A stretch of 64,000 bases of DNA from Pseudobdellovibrionaceae bacterium. Lineage in GTDB: Bacteria; Bdellovibrionota; Bdellovibrionia; Bdellovibrionales; UBA1609. The stretch is taken from contig CANEZP010000004.1 of the NCBI GenBank assembly GCA_947444305.1, positions 248,001 to 312,000 of the forward strand, given 5' to 3'. Of this stretch, positions 53,072 to 61,875 are shown piece after piece; positions within the stretch are counted from its first letter, which is position 1; every line of letters begins with the position of its first letter. The notes under the pieces were generated by a model. The model had not been told where the DNA came from, ran no database searches, and was given only the letters and a program-made list of their open reading frames with translations. The translations under genes and the position numbers were made by a program.

Positions 53072-53640
53072 ACAGTTTTTACCGCGACACGGTCGAGTAT
53101 GCGTCCGAGATCAAAAACTTCGACCGTCACGATTGGATCGCCTACGTGCTTTGGGTCGGCCTCATGGCGGGTTTGTTCGTTGCAACCTTCGGCTTCGTGA
53201 TGATCGGTCACGCCAACGGGGTGGTCTTTCCGGCCTACGTTTGGAACGTGCCCATCGGCTGCTTCATCTTTATAGGGGCGATCGCCTTCGACACCATCGG
53301 GCACCGCACGCGTTACGTGGAAGAGATAAAAAAAGGCGAAGCGCTCGTCCACCACATTACGATTTTTGCCGGCGTCACGAGTTGCCTGGCGTTGTGCCTT
53401 GCCTATTCACATCCCGTGTTCTGGAAATTCCCCGCACTTTCGTTGATCGTGCTGAGCTTATTCTACAGCGTGATCGACGAAGGTTTGCACTGGCACCGGT
53501 ACCTTAACGGCCACTCGGATCGCGTTGAAATGTGGAGCCATTTCTTTATTTTTCTTGGTCACACGATCATGATTTCCGCGTGGTACTACTGGTTTATCGA
53601 CGGCTACCCGGGCGTGAAGGAAACTCTAAATTTTTTGTGA
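53068..53640 (+). CDS. Unrecognised His-rich membrane protein at the end of the carotenoid operon
   Basis: 190 residues with the TTG start at 53068 (overlapping crtB's TGA, GGAG six bases upstream); earlier starts at 53002 and 53029 are possible. About five hydrophobic segments. Metal-like residues: D75-x3-H79, E85/E86/E91, H95-H96, D137-E138-x2-H141-x-H143, E154-x3-H158 and H165. These are spaced around the hydrophobic parts as in membrane di-iron enzymes, but not in the classical HxxxH, HxxHH pattern of CrtZ or CrtW. Operon position suggests a carotenoid hydroxylase, ketolase or other ring-modifying enzyme; I cannot name the family. Confidence 0.82.
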   Translation: MNSFYRDTVEYASEIKNFDRHDWIAYVLWVGLMAGLFVATFGFVMIGHANGVVFPAYVWNVPIGCFIFIGAIAFDTIGHRTRYVEEIKKGEALVHHITIFAGVTSCLALCLAYSHPVFWKFPALSLIVLSLFYSVIDEGLHWHRYLNGHSDRVEMWSHFFIFLGHTIMISAWYYWFIDGYPGVKETLNFL

Positions 53641-54360
53641 GTCGCGATGCAGTTTGCGCGAAAGAAGGGTCGCGGCCAACGCGCAAGCGCCGAAGGCCGC
53701 GAGGTAGCCCACGAATTTCCATTCGACTTCTTGACCCAGCGCAAGCTTCCATAAAATTTCGCCGTAGTGGCGAGTCGGTAAATACTGCGAGACCCGCTCG
53801 ACTTTGGCCGGCAGGGCTCCGGGCGGCATCCATAAGCCCCCGGCGAACGACGCCAAGATATAAATCAGGTTAAAGACCGGCAGCGCGGCCCACGCGCTCA
53901 CCCAATTGGCAATGGCGGCGGCACTGAGCGCGAACGGCACGGCGCCGATCAGGGCCACGACGGTCATCCCACACCAGCGCCCGAAACTCATTTCCGCACC
54001 GGCCGAATATTCGACCGTGGCGTAGACCACGCCCGAGGCGGCGATCCCGCACACGAGCGTGTTGAAAACTTGCGAGAAAAATAAGGTTGAGCCCCTTACC
54101 GGCAATGTTCGCATGAGCGAGTACCATCCGCTTTTCAATTCCTGAGCCTGGTGCACCCCGAACTGAAACAGGCATACGCCTAAAATCGCGAAGGCCGTGA
54201 ACGACGCCATCAGGAACTTCGCTTTATCGGGCGTATCGGCGTTAGGTAGGGCGAATAGCAAAAAGAAGAGCGCGGGAAATATCATCGTGCTCGCAAGATA
54301 ACCAGGTTCGCGCGCCAGTTGCCGGATCCTCAGAAAAACGTGCGCGCGCAAAATACTCAA
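53626..54360 (-). CDS. ABC-2 type transporter permease
   Basis: About 244 residues from the TTG at 54360, which overlaps the ATPase stop (TTGA). Hydrophobic segments near 20-45, 60-80, 105-130, 140-165 and 170-190 and 220-240, and the FLxxRxxxREPxY-type N-terminus of ABC-2 permeases. It forms an exporter with the ATPase next to it. The substrate is unknown; the neighbouring carotenoid genes are on the other strand, and its 3' end overlaps the terminal crt-operon gene by 15 bases. Confidence 0.87.
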   Translation of the reverse strand: MSILRAHVFLRIRQLAREPGYLASTMIFPALFFLLFALPNADTPDKAKFLMASFTAFAILGVCLFQFGVHQAQELKSGWYSLMRTLPVRGSTLFFSQVFNTLVCGIAASGVVYATVEYSAGAEMSFGRWCGMTVVALIGAVPFALSAAAIANWVSAWAALPVFNLIYILASFAGGLWMPPGALPAKVERVSQYLPTRHYGEILWKLALGQEVEWKFVGYLAAFGACALAATLLSRKLHRDSQKI

Positions 54361-55229
54361 CCGGGCCTGCCGATCAAGCGCAAAAAAACATCTTCGAGGG
54401 CGAGCGGCGCGACGTCGATGTCGGTGGCCTTGCCCCAATTCAGAAGTTGGTTAAGCGCGGCGTCCGGCTCGCGCGAATCGACTAACCAACGGCCGTGCTC
54501 ACCGCCGCTGACGGCGCCGAGCGTGGGCGGCGGAACGACTTCGGAGGTAAATAGAATACGTTTGTAGCCGTAACGTCTTTTTATTTCGGCCGGGCTGCCT
54601 TGCTGGGCCACGCGTCCTGCCGCTAACACGACGATATTGCTGGCCAGCGCTTCGGCCTCGGCCAGGTAATGCGTGGTCATCAGGATACTGCCGCCTTTTG
54701 CGCGGTAGGCGCCGAGCAAGTGCCACACCCTCTGCCGCATTTCGACGTCGAGCCCGGTCGTCGGTTCGTCAAGAATAACAAGCGGAAGATCGAGCACGAA
54801 GGCGCAGGCCACGGACACGAGCCGCCGCTGTCCACCGCTTAAATGCCGTACGGGCAAGTTTAAAAAGCGATCCATCTCAAGGTCTAAACTGAGGGCGCGG
54901 ATGTCGCGGGGCTTGACCGAATGCGCGGCGCTAAAGTGCAACAAATCAATGCCGCGGACGTGGGCCGGAAAAGCGGGCTCTTGCGGTACGTAGCCCATGG
55001 ACCGACGGGCTTCCATGCTTCCGGCTAAGTGCCCGAAGATTTTTATTGTACCACTATCGGGACGGAGCAAACCGTTTGCGAGTGAGATCGAAGTGGATTT
55101 GCCCGCGCCGTTCGGTCCGAGCACGACCGTAAACTCACCCTTACTTACAATGAAATCGAGGTTCGCGAGCACTTTCTTAGCGTCGAAAGACTTACTTACG
55201 TCTGAAAAAGCTAAGGCTGCGGGGTTCAC
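54357..55229 (-). CDS. ABC transporter ATPase
   Basis: 290 residues. Walker A GPNGAGKST, Q-loop YVPQEP, signature LSGGQ, Walker B LVILDEP, and switch His in TTHYLAE. The N-terminal half is the typical ABC-2 exporter ATPase, and the C-terminal about 80 residues are a short extension. It powers the permease encoded directly downstream. The start is GTG at 55229. Confidence 0.93.
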   Translation of the reverse strand: MNPAALAFSDVSKSFDAKKVLANLDFIVSKGEFTVVLGPNGAGKSTSISLANGLLRPDSGTIKIFGHLAGSMEARRSMGYVPQEPAFPAHVRGIDLLHFSAAHSVKPRDIRALSLDLEMDRFLNLPVRHLSGGQRRLVSVACAFVLDLPLVILDEPTTGLDVEMRQRVWHLLGAYRAKGGSILMTTHYLAEAEALASNIVVLAAGRVAQQGSPAEIKRRYGYKRILFTSEVVPPPTLGAVSGGEHGRWLVDSREPDAALNQLLNWGKATDIDVAPLALEDVFLRLIGRPG

Positions 55230-55276
55230 TTAAGAACGCTAACCTAAGTTCCGGGCCTTGAGAATGCCTAATTCGA

Positions 55277-56899
55277 TTAATGCTGCGTGCGTGATTCCAG
55301 TCCTGAATGGTGCGCGACTTCACGCACCAAATCTCTCAGCTGAATCGGCTTGGAAAGGTGATCGTCAAAACCCTGCTCCAAGGACTTCTTTTTATCTTTC
55401 TTCATCGCGTGCGCACTGAGCGCAATGATGGGCTTGCGGAATCCGGCTTCCCGCAGCTTACGCATCGCCGACACGCCGTCGAGCACCGGCATCTGAATAT
55501 CCATCAGCACTAAATCAAATTCATCTTTCAAGGCTTTCTGGACCGCCTCTTGACCGTCCTGCGCGGTCTCGACCTGTGCACCGGCGGACTGAAGTTTGCT
55601 GAGCAGAATGAACTGGTTGTCCTCGGAATCGTCGACGGCCAAAACTCTTAAACCATCCAGCCGGGCCGTCGCAACCTGTGTTCGCCGGTCGGCATCCGCG
55701 CCGGCATTTTCACCGAGGTGTATTAAGCGTAGACTTTCGTCGTAAACGCTGTCGGGAAAGAAAAATTCAAAAGTGCTGCCGGCACGTGGCGAAGTCTCTT
55801 TCAAAATCAAATCACCGCCGAGCGCCAACGCGAGTTCCTTGGATAACGCCAAGCCGAGCCCGGTCCCACCATACTTTCGCGTGATCGAATTGTCGGCTTG
55901 CGAAAAGCGTTCGAAAATATGCCGGCGTTTCTCTTGGGAAATTTCGATGCCCGTATCGCAAACGGAAATGACGATGGTAAGTCGTTCCCCCGGGACGGGC
56001 GCTTCGGCCAAACGCACGGTTACGGTGACCGAACCTTTGGAAGTAAACTTAACGGCGTTGCCGATAATGTTCATCAGGATTTGTTTAAAGCGTAACGGGT
56101 CGGTTTCGACCAGCTCGGGTACTTTGCCTTCGGATCGCAAAAGGAGCTGCAGGCTTTTCTCGGCGGCTTTGATCCGCAAAGCAGAAACGACTTCGTCGAG
56201 CGCACGGGGTAGCGAGAACTTCACATTTTCTAGATCGACTTTGTTAGCTTCAACCTTTGAGAGATCCAGGATCTGATCGATGAGTTTATGCAGAAGCTCA
56301 CCGTTACGCTGAATCGACGTCAAAAAACGATATCGTTCCTCTTCCGTCGTATGATTATTAATCGCGAGCTCGGCGTAACCGAGAATAGCGCCGAGTGGTG
56401 TGCGGATTTCGTGGCTCATGTTCGCTAGAAACTGTGACTTCGCAACGCTCGCTAACTCCGCGTTGTTCTTCGCCAACCGTAGCTCATGCTGGTGACGACG
56501 TTCCTCGGTGACGTCCGTCGAGACTCCGATCAAGCGCAACGGCCGATCGGCCTCGTCGGTGACGACGGTCCCACTCGCACAGACGATGCGTTCAACACCG
56601 TCATTGATGCCGATCGTTCTGAACTCAATATCGTAGGTGCGCTGATCAGTCTCGAAAGTCCGCTGAATCGCCCGGTGCGTTCGCTCACGATCATCGGGAT
56701 GTACACCCCTCATAAAAAGATCGTAGGTTATCACCGTCTCCGGCGTTAGACCGAAGAATTCCTTCGCCCGACCCGACCAATTAAGAACCGTGGATTCCCG
56801 GCCGAAATCCCAAAATCCAAGTTTCGCATTCTTAAGCACGAGTCCGAGCCGGGTTTCGCAATCGATTCTATTTTTATCGTCGTCTTGAGTCTGTGTCAT
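55277..56899 (-). CDS. Hybrid histidine kinase PAS-HisKA-HATPase-REC with altered G1 box
   Basis: 540 residues from the ATG at 56899 (AAAGGTG about five bases upstream); an upstream ATG at 56923 is in frame. One PAS domain (about 16-137), HisKA with H163, HATPase_c with GNAVKFT and GGTGLGL, and a receiver with D467. The G1 box reads CDTGIEIS: the second Gly of DxGxG is Glu, which may weaken ATP binding. Divergent from the kinase at 57177. Confidence 0.93.
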   Translation of the reverse strand: MTQTQDDDKNRIDCETRLGLVLKNAKLGFWDFGRESTVLNWSGRAKEFFGLTPETVITYDLFMRGVHPDDRERTHRAIQRTFETDQRTYDIEFRTIGINDGVERIVCASGTVVTDEADRPLRLIGVSTDVTEERRHQHELRLAKNNAELASVAKSQFLANMSHEIRTPLGAILGYAELAINNHTTEEERYRFLTSIQRNGELLHKLIDQILDLSKVEANKVDLENVKFSLPRALDEVVSALRIKAAEKSLQLLLRSEGKVPELVETDPLRFKQILMNIIGNAVKFTSKGSVTVTVRLAEAPVPGERLTIVISVCDTGIEISQEKRRHIFERFSQADNSITRKYGGTGLGLALSKELALALGGDLILKETSPRAGSTFEFFFPDSVYDESLRLIHLGENAGADADRRTQVATARLDGLRVLAVDDSEDNQFILLSKLQSAGAQVETAQDGQEAVQKALKDEFDLVLMDIQMPVLDGVSAMRKLREAGFRKPIIALSAHAMKKDKKKSLEQGFDDHLSKPIQLRDLVREVAHHSGLESRTQH

Positions 56900-57118
56900 T
56901 TGCACCTTTCTGAAGCGGCTCACATCAACGCCTCTTTACGCCAAAGGTGAATGTAAATAAGCGCCTCCGAAAATAAATCATAGTCAGTGAATATATTGGC
57001 CGGGATAGGGTCGCGGTCTTCGCACGTACCGGATAATGCCTGAATAGTTTAGCTTGAATGTTTCTTAGCGCAGCCACGGAGAACCATCGGGTAACGTCCA
57101 CGTTCGCCCGCGGACTGA

Positions 57119-57147
57119 TTGAAACTTTGTTTATTATTAAATATCTA
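57119..57147 (+). promoter_or_regulatory. Sigma-70 promoter for the kinase at 57177
   Basis: TTGAAA (57119-57124), 17-base spacer, TATCTA (57142-57147), 30 bases before the ATG at 57177. The spacer is AT-rich. No good ribosome site follows, so the leader is short. Confidence 0.55.
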
Positions 57148-57176
57148 AAGTTTAGAAAAGCTGTACACTCCGCGCC

Positions 57177-59096
57177 ATGAAAACGGCCCGTGAACTCACA
57201 CATGAATTGCAACTGGAGCGGCAGAAATTAGAAAAGATTTTTCAAGAGTCGCCGGCGGCGATGGCGCTTTGGCGGGGTGATGACCTCGCGTTAGAAAAAG
57301 CCAATCACCTTTACACCGATTACTTTCCCCGGATTTTATCCGTTCAAGCCGCCGATCCTTTCCGGGACCGGTGTGAATCCGTCTACGAAACCGGCGAACC
57401 GTACATCGGCCACGAAATCTGTATTAACGGCGGCGAATTTGAGAGCCGTTACTTCGATATTTCGATCGTCCGTATTGATGGTCCGGATAAGCGACCTTAC
57501 GGCGTATTTAACCACTGCGTGGACGTCACGGGGCGAATTCTTTCTCGTAAGGCACTCGAAATGAGCCAGGAGCAGTTTTACCTCGCGCTCGAGAGCGGGA
57601 AGCTCGGCTTCTTCGACCGTGATCTGATCAATGACACGACCATATTCAGCGATCGAATGAGAAAAGATTGGGGCATACCCGACGGCGTGACGGTTACCCC
57701 CGAGATGGTCACCATGGCCGTCCATCCTGACGACCGTGAACTGCGCGCCGCGAAGATCGAGGCGGCGAAAGAGCAACGTAAACCCTATCAGCATGAGTTC
57801 AGAATCATCAAACCCGACGGCACCCTCCGCTGGATGAGCTCCAGCGGGCACTGCATTTACGGGAAATGCGGCCGCCCTTACCGTTTCTTTGGAACCTGCA
57901 TGGACATCACCGATAGAAAGAAAGCGTCAGACGAACTCCGCATCGCGAAGGAAGCCGCCGAGCAAGCGAACGAAACAAAAAGCTCATTCCTAGCGAATAT
58001 GTCGCACGAGATTAGGACTCCGCTCGGCGCGATTATTGGGTTCACGGATTTGCTGCGCGAAGGCAATATCTCTAAAAGCGAAAGGGCCCGGTACACCGAG
58101 ATCATCTCGAAAAGTGCGAAAGGCTTGGCCGCGATCATCGATGATATCCTCGATCTATCGAAGGTCGAAGCCGGTCATTTGCAAACCGAGCAGACCGAAT
58201 TAGACTTACGGCGCATCATTCACGACGCGCTCGATCTCTTCGAAACCAAAGCCAAAAGCAAAGGCGTCGATCTGCGCTTGGACATCGGCGCGGGCGTCCC
58301 CGATCGCATTTGCTCGGATCCGACCAGGATGCGCCAAATCTTAATCAACCTGATCGGTAACGCCGTCAAATTCACCTCCAAAGGAGAAGTTACGCTTCGG
58401 GTCCGAACCACGCACGTTCACCATGACCTTCACCGGTTGAACGTCGACGTCATCGATACCGGCCCGGGTATTTCTCCGGCGGAAGGCTCGAAGCTTTTCA
58501 CACCTTTCACGCAAGCCGACAACAGCACCACGCGCAAACACGGGGGCACGGGTCTTGGGCTCGCTTTGTCCAAAAAATTAGCGCAGGCCATGGGCGGCGA
58601 TCTCAGCTTCCGTTCGAAGGTGAATCGAGGCACGGTCTTTAGCCTCACGATGGACGCGCGTGTCCCCGCCCGGCAAGAATCCCGTCCCGATCATCAAGCC
58701 TGCGCTCCCGCCGGTGGCGCTTATCTCCGTGGCATGAATATTCTGCTGGCCGACGATTCAGTTGATAATCAGATTTTGATCAATACGATTTTATCGAAGC
58801 ATGGCGCCTCGGTCGCGACCGTCGAGAACGGAGCCGAGGCGGTCCGCCGGGCTTTGAACGAGCACTTTGATTTAATCCTGATGGATATCCAAATGCCGGT
58901 CATGGACGGCAACGAGGCCACGAAACGACTACGAAAATCAGGCTACGACAAACCGATCTACGCCCTTACCGCGCACGCCATGGTCGAAGAACGCGAGAAA
59001 TCGCGCGATGCTGGTTGCGATGGGCACCTGACTAAACCTTTAGATATGAAACGCTTGCTAAGAACGGTGTCCGAAGCCGGGCACAGGGAGCACTAA
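57177..59096 (+). CDS. Hybrid histidine kinase PAS-PAS-HisKA-HATPase-REC
   Basis: 639 residues. A PAS (about 15-123), a second PAS (about 132-250) ending in CMDITDRKK, HisKA with H277 (SHEIRTPLGAI), HATPase_c with GNAVKFT, DTGPGI and GGTGLGL, and a receiver with D570 (LMDIQMPVMDG). No membrane segments. It shares the promoter at 57119 and overlaps no upstream gene. The receiver gene starts two bases after its stop, so it is a co-transcribed pair. It is closely related in sequence to the kinases at 29809 and 55277. Confidence 0.94.
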   Translation: MKTARELTHELQLERQKLEKIFQESPAAMALWRGDDLALEKANHLYTDYFPRILSVQAADPFRDRCESVYETGEPYIGHEICINGGEFESRYFDISIVRIDGPDKRPYGVFNHCVDVTGRILSRKALEMSQEQFYLALESGKLGFFDRDLINDTTIFSDRMRKDWGIPDGVTVTPEMVTMAVHPDDRELRAAKIEAAKEQRKPYQHEFRIIKPDGTLRWMSSSGHCIYGKCGRPYRFFGTCMDITDRKKASDELRIAKEAAEQANETKSSFLANMSHEIRTPLGAIIGFTDLLREGNISKSERARYTEIISKSAKGLAAIIDDILDLSKVEAGHLQTEQTELDLRRIIHDALDLFETKAKSKGVDLRLDIGAGVPDRICSDPTRMRQILINLIGNAVKFTSKGEVTLRVRTTHVHHDLHRLNVDVIDTGPGISPAEGSKLFTPFTQADNSTTRKHGGTGLGLALSKKLAQAMGGDLSFRSKVNRGTVFSLTMDARVPARQESRPDHQACAPAGGAYLRGMNILLADDSVDNQILINTILSKHGASVATVENGAEAVRRALNEHFDLILMDIQMPVMDGNEATKRLRKSGYDKPIYALTAHAMVEEREKSRDAGCDGHLTKPLDMKRLLRTVSEAGHREH

Positions 59097-59098
59097 TT

Positions 59099-59488
59099 AT
59101 GTTTATACTCATTGCCGAAGACGACGATTGCCTCGCCGAACTCATGTCCATCTGGCTGAGCGAAACGAGCTACAATCCGATTTTTGTGAGTACCGGCGCC
59201 GAGGCTATCGCCAAGCTTAAGCAGATTGAGTTCAAGTTAATCATCACCGACTTTCAAATGCCCGAGGTGGACGGGCTGGACCTGCTGAAGTGGTGCCGTA
59301 AAAACAAACTTCACATGCCGGTCATCTTGACCACCGCGAGCCGCCACCGCTTCACGCGTGAACAAATTGCGCTGCAAGATTGCTGCGCCCAATTTATTTA
59401 CAAGCCCTTAACCCGTACTCTATTTTTACAAGCCGTTGACCGCGCCGTCACCCGTGAACACGACCGCGATTGCCTTCAATTTTCGTGA
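59099..59488 (+). CDS. Single-domain response regulator receiver protein
   Basis: 129 residues. Acidic residues D8-D10, phospho-acceptor D51 (TDFQMPEVDG), Thr in ILTTAS, Lys in YKPLTR. No output domain. Two bases after the hybrid kinase stop, so it is the likely phospho-partner or a shuttle for that kinase. It converges with the antiporter gene across a 4-base gap. Confidence 0.9.
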   Translation: MFILIAEDDDCLAELMSIWLSETSYNPIFVSTGAEAIAKLKQIEFKLIITDFQMPEVDGLDLLKWCRKNKLHMPVILTTASRHRFTREQIALQDCCAQFIYKPLTRTLFLQAVDRAVTREHDRDCLQFS

Positions 59489-59492
59489 GCGT

Positions 59493-60731
59493 CTAAGGCT
59501 TGAACCTTGCGTGATAAAAATTCATTAGCGGCGTGACGGACACGCCGTGTATGAGGATCGACAACGTCACCGCCGCGAAGACGATGCCCGTCAATCGCTC
59601 GGCTAATCCGCCGGTAAGTCCGTGCGAAATCGCGAACGCGAGGTAATAGATCGAACCGATCCCGCGAATCCCGAACCAAGAGAAATAGACCAAATGGTGC
59701 TTTGCGGGCCGCACCCGCCAAAGACCGAGGAAGACGGAAAGTGGCCGGACCACCAGCGTGAGCAAGAATACGAGGTAAATATCGGTGGTCGCGAAGTAGG
59801 ACCATTTCAGTAACGATCCGAGCAAAATTACCGTCGAGACCTCGAACAAGCGTTCAAGCTGCTCGTTAAACTCCAGAATTCCCTTCGCCATTTTCTTAGC
59901 CGATTGGTCTTTGCGAGATTGGTTTCTTTCGACGCGTCTGAGGGCGAGGCCGGCCGCGAACACCGACAGAAAACCATAAGCATCGATCGCGAGCGCGGCG
60001 CCGTAGGCGGTGGCGATGAGGCCCACGGTCAGGAAATCATCAAGGACTATCGATTCATCAAACCGATCCCGTAGTTTCAAAATTAACTTCGCGATCGCGG
60101 TACCGAGCAAGGCGCCGACGGCAATCCCCGCGAGCGTCTTGTAAAACACATCGACCAGTAACCAATCGACGTAATTCTCGCCGAGATGGTGTTGTCCTAA
60201 TAAACCAAGACCTAACAGCACGAAGGGGAATGCGGTGCCGTCATTAAGCCCGGCCTCCCCGGTTAAGCTGATTCGTAAGATATCCTTATCGGTCGGGCTC
60301 GTGACCTGTACGTCGGACGCGAGAACGGGATCGGTCGGCGCGAGCATCGCGCCGAGCAAAATCGCACCGCCGATGGAAAACCCGAAAAACCAAGTCGCGA
60401 GCAGGCCGATAAAAAAGATCGTGAGCACCATCGATACGCTCGCGAGGCGCCACGCAATTTTCCAATCGCCCGATGAAAGCGGTGATCTTAGTTTTAAGCC
60501 GGCGGTGAAAAGGGAAACGATGACGGCGACTTCCGCCAGACGTTCGACGATCAATGCGTCCTTGATGATGTCGATCGAGATCAAAGATAGGCCTTGCGTC
60601 CCGAGCAAAAAACCGAGAGGTAAATAAACCATCGCGGAGGTCAGCGGCAAACGCTTCAGCGTAAATTGAAATGCTCCGATAACCGAGAGCAAAATTCCTA
60701 CGGTCAAATACCAAATTGTCGCTTGATCCAT
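59493..60731 (-). CDS. CPA1-family Na+/H+ or K+/H+ antiporter
   Basis: About 412 residues from the ATG at 60731 (MDQATIWYL); an upstream ATG at 60749 would add six. About 12 hydrophobic segments. CPA1 motifs include APTDPVLASDVQ (the ion-binding Asp pair region) and GEAGLNDGTAFPF. It exchanges a monovalent cation for protons across the inner membrane and may support pH or sodium homeostasis. Divergent from the small lipoprotein gene. No regulatory site seen. Confidence 0.92.
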   Translation of the reverse strand: MDQATIWYLTVGILLSVIGAFQFTLKRLPLTSAMVYLPLGFLLGTQGLSLISIDIIKDALIVERLAEVAVIVSLFTAGLKLRSPLSSGDWKIAWRLASVSMVLTIFFIGLLATWFFGFSIGGAILLGAMLAPTDPVLASDVQVTSPTDKDILRISLTGEAGLNDGTAFPFVLLGLGLLGQHHLGENYVDWLLVDVFYKTLAGIAVGALLGTAIAKLILKLRDRFDESIVLDDFLTVGLIATAYGAALAIDAYGFLSVFAAGLALRRVERNQSRKDQSAKKMAKGILEFNEQLERLFEVSTVILLGSLLKWSYFATTDIYLVFLLTLVVRPLSVFLGLWRVRPAKHHLVYFSWFGIRGIGSIYYLAFAISHGLTGGLAERLTGIVFAAVTLSILIHGVSVTPLMNFYHARFKP

Positions 60732-60821
60732 ACTCACAATAGCTAACATGAGGAGCGTCCGGTGTGGTTCACGGATCTCTTTTTATTAACGCACTGATCT
60801 ATGTATGTCGTTCGCGTTTTT

Positions 60822-60837
60822 TGGCATAGGCGTTGCT
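60822..60837 (+). promoter_or_regulatory. Sigma-54 promoter of the small lipoprotein gene
   Basis: TGGCATAGGCGTTGCT: GG at -24 and GC at -12 with exact spacing and eight of nine conserved positions of TGGCAC-N5-TTGCT. It is 23 bases before the ATG at 60861, giving a start about 12 bases before the start codon. This implies activation by a sigma-54 enhancer-binding protein, none of which is seen here. Confidence 0.6.
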
Positions 60838-60860
60838 CATTAGGGAGTTAGGAGGATTTT

Positions 60861-61049
60861 ATGAAAATCAAATCTGTATTGACCACCCTGACCGCACTCG
60901 TTGCCATGTCCGCTATCGCCGTAGGTTGCCGTTCTAAAACGCGCGCGGCCGATGAAGCGGCTTACACCGCGCCGGCCCCCGTTGAGGCTCCGGCTCCGGC
61001 GTACACGACGCCCGATCTTGGCGCGAACTCTTCGGGACTAGCGCTCTAG
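60861..61049 (+). CDS. Small lipoprotein (62 aa)
   Basis: 62 residues with lipobox IAVGC (Cys near residue 23) and an Ala/Pro/Glu-rich mature part of about 40 residues. Ribosome site GGAGGA five bases before the ATG. Similar small lipoproteins often sit in the outer membrane as structural or stress-induced proteins. The last 116 bases overlap, on the opposite strand, the 3' end of the caspase-like gene. Confidence 0.85.
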   Translation: MKIKSVLTTLTALVAMSAIAVGCRSKTRAADEAAYTAPAPVEAPAPAYTTPDLGANSSGLAL

Positions 61050-61875
61050 CAGCGAAAAAGCCGACGAGACGATTGCCGGCCGGAACAAAATCCGGCTGGC
61101 ATTTGAATTCTAAAATATGCTTTAAAGTCGTTAGCGAATTGGCTAGCGAGTCTGCGTAGTAAAGTAAGTGATCACTCGCGATCACACCTAATTCCGGGCG
61201 CATTTCGCGCAAACCGCCGGTGAAATGTGCATCGGCCGTACAGGAAAAAAGCCCCATTAATTCAATCTTCTTTGCCTCAGCCAGCGCCGATCGTAATTTT
61301 TGGTAACCTGGCCGTTGCTTTTTATAAAAAGAGTAATCCACTTTTAAACCATTCGCTAAACGTGGCGGGCCGAAGTCGGGGCCGCCCCCCGTTCGTGAAT
61401 GCCCGTTATAAAACACGACTCTTGACTCACGAACACCTTGAAGAAAAACGTTCTCGGCTTCGCGTGTTTTCCAAGCTTGAAAAGCGTCTTTGCGATTCTC
61501 ATCATCATCCGGACCGGCGGAACTTGCCGTGATTCTTAGCTCGATCGATTTCTCAGCTCCGTCGGGACCGAGAGTCTTGCGTAAAAAAAGATCGTCGTCT
61601 TCTTCCGAGCGCGTAAACCCTAAACGCATGACCTGGGTGATAAAATAATTCCGTTCGTAGCGATCACCGACGAAACGTGCGGGGCGTGCGTCTTTGTACC
61701 CGAACACAATGTCGATGCGCAAAACAGGGCCTTCGTAAAGCCGAAGGTAAGCCGCGAGACAGTTGGGATCCGAGATGACCGGCCTAAACGCCGGGCCGGG
61801 CGGGTTGTATAAATAGAACGCGCCCGCCACGATGAGAATAAAAGCGATGAGTATCGCTAAACTTTTTTTACTCAC
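60934..61875 (-). CDS. Membrane-anchored protein with caspase/gingipain-like His-Cys pattern
   Basis: 313 residues with an N-terminal transmembrane helix (SLAILIAFILIVAGAFYLY). In the second half is VVFYNGHSRTGGGPDFG and about 50 residues later IELMGLFSCTADAHF. This His-Gly ... Ser-Cys spacing is what clan CD peptidases (caspase, gingipain, CHAT) show at the ends of their beta strands. It is my inference; no homologue was checked. The C-terminal about 38 residues overlap the antisense small-lipoprotein gene and look low-complexity. The start is GTG, overlapping the preceding gene by 8 bases. Confidence 0.75.
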   Translation of the reverse strand: MSKKSLAILIAFILIVAGAFYLYNPPGPAFRPVISDPNCLAAYLRLYEGPVLRIDIVFGYKDARPARFVGDRYERNYFITQVMRLGFTRSEEDDDLFLRKTLGPDGAEKSIELRITASSAGPDDDENRKDAFQAWKTREAENVFLQGVRESRVVFYNGHSRTGGGPDFGPPRLANGLKVDYSFYKKQRPGYQKLRSALAEAKKIELMGLFSCTADAHFTGGLREMRPELGVIASDHLLYYADSLANSLTTLKHILEFKCQPDFVPAGNRLVGFFAARALVPKSSRQDRASCTPEPEPQRGPARCKPLHRPRAF

